Assembly: GCA_025656455.1 (NCBI GenBank) | Contig: JAHXHS010000005.1 | Coordinates: forward strand, 103,898 to 167,897 | Direction: 5' to 3' | Length of the DNA: 64,000 nucleotides | Source of the DNA: Candidatus Thiodiazotropha sp. (ex Epidulcina cf. delphinae) | Lineage (GTDB): Bacteria; Pseudomonadota; Gammaproteobacteria; Chromatiales; Chromatiaceae | Part shown: positions 8,133 through 16,198 of the stretch, in pieces | Position numbering within the stretch: the stretch's first letter is position 1 | How the letters are laid out: each line of letters begins with the position of its first letter | Translations under genes and position numbers: made by a program | Notes under the pieces: generated by a model | What the model was told of the DNA's origin: nothing | The model's input: only the letters and a program-made list of their open reading frames with translations | Database searches by the model: none

Positions 8133-9476
8133 TCAAGACTCCCACTCACGAATCTTTCCCGCGAATCCGTTCAGTCTTTGCTTCATGAGGGTGCCGAATT
8201 TCTCCACCACGGAGCCAGCCAGAATACTCAGGGTTCCCAAAGCGGCCAGGCTGCCCCAGCCGCCGAGATCGAATAGTAGGATGGCGTGCCAGATCTGAAA
8301 ACCGAGTCCGGCCAGAAAGGCGATCAGCCCCAGGGCGAGCAAAAAACGCTTTTCCATGATGTAGCCGAAGGCAAGAATGGCTAGCCCGTTTCCCATGCAG
8401 AGTGCAGCGTTCGCAGCGCTGCCATATAGAGAGAGCGCAAGTAATGGCGCTGCGATGAGCGTCAGGGCTGCAATCTGGCGATAGGTGATACGGGAACTGC
8501 TGGCGCGCAATGAGAGTTCAATGGTCAGTCCGGCCAGAGTATAGGCAAACAGATGAATTGCGGTGGTTGTCTCGACTCCCCAATGCTCGACTGCCAGGCT
8601 TGCGATTGACAGCGCGATCCCGACGCCGGCAACCAAGGAGAGGTGTTCTATCCATTGACGCCATACCTGCTGCCTGGTAAGCGTCTGCGCCAAGATACGC
8701 AGTAGCGCCCAAGTCATAACGAACAGAATCAGTATCAGGAAGGTACTGATGCTATACAGCCAAAGCGTGCGTCCGAGGATCAGGCCTACAGGGATCCAGA
8801 CCAGCAGTTTGGCAATCCGGCCTTCGAAGGTTTTCAAGCCGGGATTGGCCCGGATAGCGACCAGAGTGGCGTATGCAAGCGCCGGGACCAGTATCAAGAG
8901 TAACCAGGCAATATTGTCGGCGCTGCGAACCGGTATCAGCAGGGCAGCGTTTGCCAACAGGGAGAATGCGGCTAAGCGTAGCGCCGAACGTCGCGCCAGG
9001 ACCAAAAAACCGAGCCAGCTGACAATCATTGCCACCACTACGCCGGCAATCAGCGGTATCGCCAGCGGGACGCTGTCGGCGATATGCCAGAAAGCGAACT
9101 CGGGATAGCTTGCACTGAGATTATCCAGTGGGTGCCAGGTGTAGACAAAGGCTCCGAGGATGGTGAAATTTATCGGAATCGCGGTTAATGCCAGCATGAG
9201 AAAAGTACGCGCACCCTTGGCTTCCCCGAGGATCCTGCCACTGGCAAAGCCTGTGAACGCGAGGATGGCGTTAAAACCCAACAACATCCAGTAGCGCTGC
9301 AGGTCATTGCCGCTGTCCCAGTGTTGGAACAGGAATATCGACAAGGCGGCTATCAACACCATGCTTCCGGCGCCGCGTAGCAATACCGGCAGTGTCAGCA
9401 GGGATTGCAGCGAAAAGCCGCTGCGTTGCGGCTCTGCTTCGGCGATTTCAACCGTTGTCTGTCGCCGTTCAGTCAT
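8133..9476 (-). CDS. Polytopic membrane protein of unknown function, paired with PspA-like gene
   Basis: 447 residues with roughly 12 hydrophobic segments after a short charged N-terminal tail (about 1-30, cytosolic by charge). I do not recognise the family and see no catalytic motif. The start overlaps the stop of the PspA/IM30-like gene by 8 bases, so the two products are made together; PspA proteins act on stressed inner membrane, so a role in membrane maintenance is a fair guess but only that. A strong terminator follows directly. Base use matches the neighbours. Confidence 0.7.
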   Translation of the reverse strand: MTERRQTTVEIAEAEPQRSGFSLQSLLTLPVLLRGAGSMVLIAALSIFLFQHWDSGNDLQRYWMLLGFNAILAFTGFASGRILGEAKGARTFLMLALTAIPINFTILGAFVYTWHPLDNLSASYPEFAFWHIADSVPLAIPLIAGVVVAMIVSWLGFLVLARRSALRLAAFSLLANAALLIPVRSADNIAWLLLILVPALAYATLVAIRANPGLKTFEGRIAKLLVWIPVGLILGRTLWLYSISTFLILILFVMTWALLRILAQTLTRQQVWRQWIEHLSLVAGVGIALSIASLAVEHWGVETTTAIHLFAYTLAGLTIELSLRASSSRITYRQIAALTLIAAPLLALSLYGSAANAALCMGNGLAILAFGYIMEKRFLLALGLIAFLAGLGFQIWHAILLFDLGGWGSLAALGTLSILAGSVVEKFGTLMKQRLNGFAGKIREWES

Positions 9477-10122
9477 CGTTCTTCCCCTGTTCCGTCAATT
9501 GGTGGAGTTCGGCAAGCAGTTGATCCCGCTCTTCCGCTACCACAAAACCCTGTTCCAGGCTGTCGGGGCCGACTTCCGATTCCATGCCCAGTTCATGCTC
9601 CATGACCCGGGTCTCCCAGCGTTCGAACGCCGCTTCCGAATCGATAACACCACGATCCTCGAACTTCGCCAGGGTCGTCGAGGCCTCGGCCACGGATTCT
9701 CTGGCCCTGAGGGTGTTTCGGTTGCGAATCATCTCTTGCAGGCGTGTTTCGGCCTGTCTCACCTGTTCTTCCAATTTGGTTTGCGCAGCCTGATGGCGTT
9801 TGACGACCTGCTCAGTGTCCAGGATCTGTTGTTGGCAGGCTTTACGTCGCTGCAGACAGGCGAGCGCCTTTTCCTCATCCTGTTCGGCCATGCCTTGCGC
9901 GCGTTGCAGCCAACGCGCCTCATCTTTACCGAGTTGCTGAAGGCGCTCCTCCAGTTGTTCTCCCTCCCTCTGTAACCGACCCATCCGCACTTTTGCGCGT
10001 GCGGTGCTCTGGCGGGCGTCATGGATCGCGGCCTCGATAACCGCATCATGGTTTTCAATATCCCCCACCCATTTGTCGACGGTTGCTGAAAGTGTTGCCG
10101 ATAGGCGTTTAATGACGGACAT
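9469..10122 (-). CDS. PspA/IM30-family coiled-coil membrane-stress protein
   Basis: A 217-residue, highly charged, almost wholly helical protein with long coiled-coil stretches (about 20-145) and no membrane span, as expected for PspA/IM30 (PF04012), which assembles on the inner membrane to guard against leakage. Length matches the family (about 220). I prefer the ATG at 10122, with GGAG six bases upstream; an ATG two codons earlier abuts that ribosome site. The downstream membrane-protein gene overlaps its end. The 267-base AT-rich upstream gap shows no sigma-54 GG-N10-GC match, unlike E. coli pspA, so regulation is probably different. Confidence 0.78.
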   Translation of the reverse strand: MSVIKRLSATLSATVDKWVGDIENHDAVIEAAIHDARQSTARAKVRMGRLQREGEQLEERLQQLGKDEARWLQRAQGMAEQDEEKALACLQRRKACQQQILDTEQVVKRHQAAQTKLEEQVRQAETRLQEMIRNRNTLRARESVAEASTTLAKFEDRGVIDSEAAFERWETRVMEHELGMESEVGPDSLEQGFVVAEERDQLLAELHQLTEQGKNDD

Positions 10123-10389
10123 GCTCATCTCCTTTGTTTGTTTATGAGATAACTTCTCTAAACAAATTTGATGCCAGCATGTCGAATTTAAAATTATAAC
10201 AATAAAAACAATAAGTTAAATTTTTGTCATAATGTTTGTGAGATCTTCTATGTTTCTTTGCTGCTCAAAAAATGTACCAGCCTAGACAAAATATGCTCAA
10301 TCACTGCTGAAAGAGTTTCAGAGGAGCGGCAGTGATGTGCAACAGGCAGTATGCGCTGAGCCGGTTGACTGCAATTTTCTGAAACAGGA

Positions 10390-13300
10390 TCAGGTGCGGG
10401 GTAGGTCCGCGGCGGCATCTGAATGGCCACTGCTGAGGCGTTCCTCATCGTTCTCATCATGGAGTCTTCCAAGCAGATTGAAATCATCCAGGATGCAGTA
10501 GACTGAGGGGACCAGAAACAAGGCGACCAGGGTGGCGGCGGTCAGTCCAAAGGCGATGCTGGCCGCAAGGGGGATGAGGATCTGGGCCTGCAGGCTTTTT
10601 TCCAACAACAGTGGCGTCAATCCGGCAATGGTGCTGATGGATGTCAGTAGAATAGGTCTGAAACGGGCGCGGGCAGCCTGCTTGGCGGCAACCGCAACCG
10701 CAATGCCGCTGGCGCGGGCGTCCCGGATAAACACCACCAACAGAATAGAGTCATTGACCACGACGCCGAACAGGGAGGCCATGCCGACGATGCTGGGCAT
10801 GGTCAGATCCAGGCCCAGGGCCATATGACCGAATATCACCCCGATCAATGCCGAGGGAATCACGACCATCACCGTCAGCGGCGCCATATAGCCCTTGAAC
10901 TGAAGCGCCAATAACATATAGACACCAATCAGACCGAGCAGCACATTACGTACGATCGATTGGCCGGTTTTCGCAGACTCTTTACTCTCTCCCTGTACGT
11001 CGTACTGAATATCGGGGTAGCGTTTGAGCAAGTCCGGAATGAATGTGGCATTTGCCAGACCGAGCAATTCCTGGGCATTGACCTGACTGCGGTCCACGTC
11101 TCCCTGTATCGTGACGGCGCGCTGTCGGTTGACGCGATTGATGCGCGCCCAGCCTCGGACTTCGTCGATATCAGCAACGGTTGAGAGGGGGATCAGTGAG
11201 CCGTTCGGACCGGTGATGCTCAGGTTGTAGAGGTCTTCCGCATCCATACGATCGTTTGCGGTGAGCCTTAGATTCACTTCATAGGTTTCAGGGCCAACCG
11301 GAAACTCATCGATCTTTATGCCCTGATAGGCTGCCCTCACCTGTTCGGCGACACGCTGCGCATCGAGTCCCAAGACACCGGCGCCGGGTTTGAGGTGGAG
11401 CCGGAACTCCCGCTTGCCGGGGCGCAGATCATCGCTCAGGTCGTTCACCCCCTGGTAGCTGTTGAGCCAGTTCTGCAGCTCGTTCGAGGCCATCTTCAGG
11501 CGGTCCAGATCATAGCCCAGCAGACGCAGGTCGATGGGGCGGCCACCGGGACCAAAGGCAGGTTCCGTAAACTTGACCGAGATGACATCACTCAGCATGC
11601 CGGTCTCTTCCCGCCAGCGGTTGATCACATCATCCAGCTTGGTGTTACGGATTTCGGCACTGAGCAGATCCGCAACCACGCGGGCCACATGGGGACCCGT
11701 TTCATAGGCATCCGGATTTTGACCATAGATGACGATGATGTTCCGCACCAGTGGCTGGGCTTCGGGCTGATCCGGCATGAAGGCCTGGTTGGTGCGATTC
11801 AGCGCCTGGGTGATCTGTTCGACGGTCGTCTCCGTCTGAGCCAGGGGTGTTCCTTGCGGCAACAGAACACGGGCTTCGAGCACGTCGCCGTCCAGGTCGG
11901 GGAAACCGACGAACTTCAGTTTGCCTCCAACCGGCATGGCAATGGAGAAGACCAGCAGCATCAGCACAATGCCGAGGGTCAGATAACGATACTCCACGGC
12001 CCGATCGAGGAGGGGGCCAAACCAGTTTTCACGCAACCCTGCAAAGCGCCTTTCAAACCCTTGACGAAACCGGGAGGGTTGTTTCTGTTTCATGTGGGCC
12101 AAAGAGTGGCCCAAATGGTGGGGCAGGATCAGGAAGGCCTCAAACAGGCTGACACTGATCACAATGATCAGCACGATCGGCATGATGCGAAGTATTTGGC
12201 CGATGTCGCCCGTGATAAAGGCCAAAGAACCGAATACCATCAAGGTGGTGGCGAAGGATGAGGCGATTCCCGGCAACACCTGACGAACACCGGAAATGGC
12301 CGCGTGCAGGGGGGTATCCCCCTTCGCCATGCGTGAAGCGATGTTTTCAGCAATCACGATGGCATCGTCCATCAACAGACCGATGCCGATCAGCAGGCCG
12401 ACCATGGAGATCATATTGATGGTGACACCGACCATCGGCAGCACGAACAGCGCCCCCAGGAAGGAGACCGGCAGGCCCATGGTGACCCAGAAGCTGTAAC
12501 GAAAACTGAAGAACAGCCAGAGCACCATGAACACCGCCAGCAATCCCTGCGCGCCATTGCGCACCAGCATGTCGAGCCGGTCTTGCACCACCGAGGCCCG
12601 GTCCTGGGTGAGGGTCAGTCGTATGCCCTGGGGGGCATGTTGATTCTCCTTTTCAACGAAGCGCTGAACGCTAGCGAGGACGTTGAGGATGTCTTGTGAG
12701 CGTGTCTTGGCAATATTCAACACGGCCGCGCGTTGATCGTTAAAGGTGATCTTCTCTTCATCCCGGTCGAAGCGGTCTGTAATCGCTGCGATGTCACCCA
12801 GACGAATGGTCGCACCGCTACTGCTCGAGATCACCGCGAGGTCATGGAACTCGTCCACACGCTTACGCTGATCGTCGAAGCGGATCAGAATATCTTCCCG
12901 ATCACCCTCGAGACGCCCGGCTGGGGTGCTTACGCTGTGACGTCCCACCGCATTCGCAATGTCACTCGCCGACAAGCCGAACTGGCGCAATCGCCAATCC
13001 GGGATCTCGATGCGTATATGGTGGTCTGAGAAGCCGTTGATGGTGACCTCGGCAACATCCTCCCGGGTCAACAGGAGGGATTTCAGATTTTCCGCATAGG
13101 CTTTCAGAGCCACCGGATCTTCCGGACCTGTCACGGCGATGGAGATGACCGGTTCGGTGCGCCCCAACTCCTTGATCACCGGAAGTTCCGTCTGATCGGG
13201 AAAGTCATCGATGGCGTCGATCTCAGCATTGACGTCATCGAGGAAGCGCGCCATGTTGGCGCCTTCGGTCATTACCGCGGTGGCGACCCCGACGCCCTCC

Positions 13301-13548
13301 CTGGATTCACAGCGCATTTCGTCCAGATCGCTGATGCCTTCAAGGGCATCCTCCAGGCGACGGCAGACCGCATCTTCCACATCGTCTGCCGTGGCGCCTT
13401 TGTAGACAACGCTGATCTCCACTTCATCATTTTGAATTTCAGGCAGGGTTTCACGTTGCAGACCGGGCAGGGCGGTTAGGCCCAGCAGCATGATCGACGC
13501 CATCAGGAGATTCGCGGCGGTGGGGTGACGGGCGAACCAGTCGATCAT
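10390..13548 (-). CDS. RND efflux permease (AcrB/HAE1 type)
   Basis: A 1052-residue inner-membrane pump that uses the proton gradient to export compounds through a tripartite channel. It shows the usual plan: one N-terminal span, a large periplasmic loop, a bundle of spans (about 335-540), a second loop and a final bundle (about 870-1030). The proton-relay aspartates are visible in IGIGLLMDDAIVIAEN (about residues 395-410). Its ATG overlaps the stop of the adaptor gene by four bases (ATGA). It is the last gene of a TetR-adaptor-pump operon. Substrate cannot be read from the sequence; no outer-membrane channel gene is adjacent, so it presumably borrows a TolC-like protein. Confidence 0.93.
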   Translation of the reverse strand: MIDWFARHPTAANLLMASIMLLGLTALPGLQRETLPEIQNDEVEISVVYKGATADDVEDAVCRRLEDALEGISDLDEMRCESREGVGVATAVMTEGANMARFLDDVNAEIDAIDDFPDQTELPVIKELGRTEPVISIAVTGPEDPVALKAYAENLKSLLLTREDVAEVTINGFSDHHIRIEIPDWRLRQFGLSASDIANAVGRHSVSTPAGRLEGDREDILIRFDDQRKRVDEFHDLAVISSSSGATIRLGDIAAITDRFDRDEEKITFNDQRAAVLNIAKTRSQDILNVLASVQRFVEKENQHAPQGIRLTLTQDRASVVQDRLDMLVRNGAQGLLAVFMVLWLFFSFRYSFWVTMGLPVSFLGALFVLPMVGVTINMISMVGLLIGIGLLMDDAIVIAENIASRMAKGDTPLHAAISGVRQVLPGIASSFATTLMVFGSLAFITGDIGQILRIMPIVLIIVISVSLFEAFLILPHHLGHSLAHMKQKQPSRFRQGFERRFAGLRENWFGPLLDRAVEYRYLTLGIVLMLLVFSIAMPVGGKLKFVGFPDLDGDVLEARVLLPQGTPLAQTETTVEQITQALNRTNQAFMPDQPEAQPLVRNIIVIYGQNPDAYETGPHVARVVADLLSAEIRNTKLDDVINRWREETGMLSDVISVKFTEPAFGPGGRPIDLRLLGYDLDRLKMASNELQNWLNSYQGVNDLSDDLRPGKREFRLHLKPGAGVLGLDAQRVAEQVRAAYQGIKIDEFPVGPETYEVNLRLTANDRMDAEDLYNLSITGPNGSLIPLSTVADIDEVRGWARINRVNRQRAVTIQGDVDRSQVNAQELLGLANATFIPDLLKRYPDIQYDVQGESKESAKTGQSIVRNVLLGLIGVYMLLALQFKGYMAPLTVMVVIPSALIGVIFGHMALGLDLTMPSIVGMASLFGVVVNDSILLVVFIRDARASGIAVAVAAKQAARARFRPILLTSISTIAGLTPLLLEKSLQAQILIPLAASIAFGLTAATLVALFLVPSVYCILDDFNLLGRLHDENDEERLSSGHSDAAADLPRT

Positions 13549-14864
13549 AGCTTACCCCTTGCTGCATTCTTTATGGCCTGCGCCATTGCTTCATCCGGTA
13601 TGGTTTGCAGCAGCATGCCACTGACCGCCGGCACCAGATCGGACACCACGACCTTTTGACCGGCCTCGACACCCTTTGCGACAATACTGATCTCACCCTG
13701 GCTGAAGAGAATCTCTACCGGTTGGCGGCGTAACCGGTTCTGCTCATCGGCCAGGTAGACAACCCCGTCTCTGATGGCTGAGCGGGGCAGCACGATGCGC
13801 TCCGGTTGCGGTTTGCCCTGTAGGTTCACCTGGACAAACATCCCTTTCGAGAGGGGAGGCCTGAGGCCCGGTATGACCTTCTCGAAGGGCTTGTCGACAG
13901 CGACAACCACGCCCATGGTGCGGGTCTCCGGGTCCACATTGTCGCTGAAGCGTACAAACTCCGCCTCCCATTCAGCGATCGTCGTTCCCATGTCGAGGCG
14001 GACCCTTGGTTGAAACGCCACGAACTGGGCCAGATTGCCTTCCAGGATATCTGCGGTGATAGCTGTCTTCTCCCGTCCAATGAAGAGACGCCGTAATGAG
14101 GACATGGGAAATCTTGCGATGACCTCGACACGGTCGACGGCGTCGCCCTCCAGCAACATTTCGCCTTTACCCACAAACTGATCGACCTCTATCCCCATAT
14201 TGGCGACACGCAAATTAAAGGGGGCGTATACACTGGTGTTTTGCAGATCGCGCCCGGCCTGGGTCTGTTTTGCCTCAAGCACCTTGCGCTTAGTGGGTAT
14301 CAGCGCCAGGCTGTTGGTTACATTTTGGACCGCGTTTCGACTGTTGAGCAGGTTTCGCTCGGCATCGTCCACATCGCTTTGCGACGCCGTGCCCTTGGCC
14401 GCCAGCTTGGTAATGCGTTCGAATTCTCGCTGAGCGATTTTCTGGCTACGCTGTTCAATGGACAGGGAGGCCTCGGCATTGGCCTGCTCAACCTCGAGTT
14501 CAGCCAGTTCGGCCTCTGCCTGCGCCAGATTGAGCGCATAGTCAGCCGGATCGATCCTCAACAACAGACTGCCTTGACTGATGATCTCCCCGTCTCTCAA
14601 CCGGGGGTGGAGTTCGACGATTCGGCCGGAAACCTCAGCGACGGCGGACCAGACGCGAGCGGGCTGGATTGAGCCGTAGCCTTCAGCCACGGGTATCAGT
14701 TCCAGCTGGGGCGTTTCGATAATGCGCACCAGCTTGGTGGGTTCTCCCCTTTCAGCCTTGACAGGGGACTGCTTGTTGCCGGCCATCAGCATTAACACCA
14801 GAATGCCCAGCGCAACAGGGGGCAATATCAGCAGTTTTCGCCAATGTGGATGTTTGTTAAGCAT
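13545..14864 (-). CDS. RND membrane-fusion (adaptor) protein
   Basis: Periplasmic adaptor linking the RND pump to an outer-membrane channel. From the ATG at 14864 the protein is 439 residues: an N-terminal hydrophobic anchor (about 10-28), a biotinyl-lipoyl-like half domain, a long alpha-helical hairpin rich in Q/E/A (about 125-215), the second lipoyl half and a beta-barrel region. I place the start at 14864 rather than 33 codons earlier because it overlaps the tetR-like stop by 8 bases and the upstream extension lies wholly inside that gene. It overlaps the pump gene by four bases. Confidence 0.88.
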   Translation of the reverse strand: MLNKHPHWRKLLILPPVALGILVLMLMAGNKQSPVKAERGEPTKLVRIIETPQLELIPVAEGYGSIQPARVWSAVAEVSGRIVELHPRLRDGEIISQGSLLLRIDPADYALNLAQAEAELAELEVEQANAEASLSIEQRSQKIAQREFERITKLAAKGTASQSDVDDAERNLLNSRNAVQNVTNSLALIPTKRKVLEAKQTQAGRDLQNTSVYAPFNLRVANMGIEVDQFVGKGEMLLEGDAVDRVEVIARFPMSSLRRLFIGREKTAITADILEGNLAQFVAFQPRVRLDMGTTIAEWEAEFVRFSDNVDPETRTMGVVVAVDKPFEKVIPGLRPPLSKGMFVQVNLQGKPQPERIVLPRSAIRDGVVYLADEQNRLRRQPVEILFSQGEISIVAKGVEAGQKVVVSDLVPAVSGMLLQTIPDEAMAQAIKNAARGKL

Positions 14865-15546
14865 CGTGGGGGATATCCGTATTGATTGAATCGGGCGTGG
14901 TATTGAGAATAGCCATATAGTAATGCCGCAATTGACGCTTGACGGCCTCAAGGTTTGCCGCATCGAAAGCAGGCGTACCCATGCGCCGCAGAAAAGTGGT
15001 CCGACCGATACGGAATATCATCGTTTGCCCGATCAGGGCGTGGACCATGATAATGACCGCTTGATCCGTTGCCTGTAGTCCACGATAGCGGGCAACCAAT
15101 CGGGCAAGAGTGCCATGCATCGGGGCCAGGAGTTTGTCATAGAGAATTTCAAAGGCGTCGGTGGGCTGACTTTGCTCTCGGAAGATGATGCCGGGCGCAT
15201 GCTTGCCCACTTCGCCGAGCAGCATGTTCTCGAGAAAATGCAGCAGAAAGCGACACAGTGACTCAGCGCACTGATGGGGGGATGCGACTTCTGCATGCTG
15301 GCGAATCTGTTCCAATTGCTCGGCCATGCCTGCGTGGAGTCTATCCGCCAGATAGGCCACGGTGGCGAGATAGAGGCCCTTTTTGCCCCCGAAGTGATAG
15401 GAGATGGCGGAGATATTGGCCTCTGCTTTTTCCACGATCTCACGAGTGCTGACCCCGTCGTAATCCCGGTTGCCAAAGGCTTGCAGGGCGGCCTCCAACA
15501 AACGGTCTCGGGTCTCGATCCGGGCGTGTGTGTTGCTGACGGGCAT
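14857..15546 (-). CDS. TetR-family repressor of the RND operon (CecR-like)
   Basis: 229 residues. The N-terminal TetR helix-turn-helix is clear (RLLEAALQAFGNRDYDGVST then EIVEKAEANISAISYHFGGK, about residues 14-55). The C-terminal half resembles the DUF1956 ligand domain of CecR/YbiH-type regulators. It is the first gene of an operon with the adaptor and pump and overlaps the adaptor start by 8 bases, so it most likely represses its own operon. A pair of CAAACGTT half-sites lies 42-75 bases upstream of its start. Confidence 0.87.
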   Translation of the reverse strand: MPVSNTHARIETRDRLLEAALQAFGNRDYDGVSTREIVEKAEANISAISYHFGGKKGLYLATVAYLADRLHAGMAEQLEQIRQHAEVASPHQCAESLCRFLLHFLENMLLGEVGKHAPGIIFREQSQPTDAFEILYDKLLAPMHGTLARLVARYRGLQATDQAVIIMVHALIGQTMIFRIGRTTFLRRMGTPAFDAANLEAVKRQLRHYYMAILNTTPDSINTDIPHDA

Positions 15547-15587
15547 ATCAACGATGGCTATTGTGGATGATCGGTCGCTGATTTTAG

Positions 15588-15620
15588 TTCAAACGTTCGA
15601 TTGAGTCAAACGTTTGTTTT
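15588..15620 (-). promoter_or_regulatory. Probable TetR operator
   Basis: Two copies of TCAAACGTT (15589-15597 and 15606-15614) lie 17 bases apart; the second is the perfect palindrome CAAACGTTTG. The spacing of about one and a half helical turns and the position just upstream of the repressor gene fit an autoregulatory operator that would also cover the promoter. No binding data; judged on symmetry and place. Confidence 0.55.
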
Positions 15621-15643
15621 AATTCAATCTAGATGAAAAGAAA

Positions 15644-15779
15644 CTCTCGCCAAGCCCGCAAAGGGTCCTTGGGCAATGTCTTCTTGGCGCACTTTGCGAG
15701 CTTGGCGAGAGAAATTTTGCTTTCCCGACCAGTTGAGGAAAACAAGGATTCAAGGCGTAGGGTGCGGCCCAGCCGCACC
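15644..15779. repeat. CTCTCGCCAAG inverted repeat and a REP-like palindrome
   Basis: Bases 15644-15711 form an inverted repeat with arms CTCTCGCCAAGCCCGCAAAG and CTTTGCGAGCTTGGCGAGAG. A REP-like palindrome GTAGGGTGCGGCCCAGCCGC lies at 15757-15779. Both motifs recur elsewhere in the window. No coding evidence here. Confidence 0.7.
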
Positions 15780-15847
15780 GTGTTAAAACAGGATGGCAGC
15801 GTGCAGGCGCGGAAAAGCGAGAACAAGTCCTAGTGTAGGACACTACA

Positions 15848-16116
15848 CTAGTGTGGTGTAACGTATAAACTGCACCAATCAGAGGCCCGTCAATGCCTCA
15901 AGACCAGGCGCAACGCGCAGGCAATGGCAGCGCCCTTGTCAAGCGCTGCAACGCAGAATTGAGGCATTGACGGGCCTCCCTTCGGGCGAGACGCTAAGCC
16001 GTCATCTGCGTTGTTGCGTTGCTTGGAAAGGGCGCGCCATTCCCGGCGCAACGCGCCTAGCAGCTAACGGCTTAGCGTCTCGCTGATGGGTACAGTTTAT
16101 ACGTTACACCACACTA
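15848..16116 (+). mobile_element. MITE-like palindromic element, family 1, copy 1
   Basis: 269 bases bounded by CTAG, with terminal inverted repeats of about 34 bases (CTAGTGTGGTGTAACGTATA at each end, two differences). Inside are two large imperfect hairpins, one around GAGGCCCGTCAATGCCTCAA and one around GAGACGCTAAGCCGT. There is no transposase or other open frame. A second copy sits inverted at 40425-40694 and a third begins at 63911. The terminal repeats, CTAG ends and multiple copies fit a non-autonomous transposable element. It ends 82 bases before glgP and so lies in its upstream region. Confidence 0.82.
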
Positions 16117-16198
16117 GCACAGCCCTCTCTCCGGCAATGATAAACCGACGCTTCAGGACTGGACTTGGTGCTATGGGTCTGCTAAAGCTTGCACGGCA

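Noticed and set aside
15644..15779. CRISPR-like repetition
   Set aside because: Repeats are dispersed palindromes without regular spacers and no cas genes are present.
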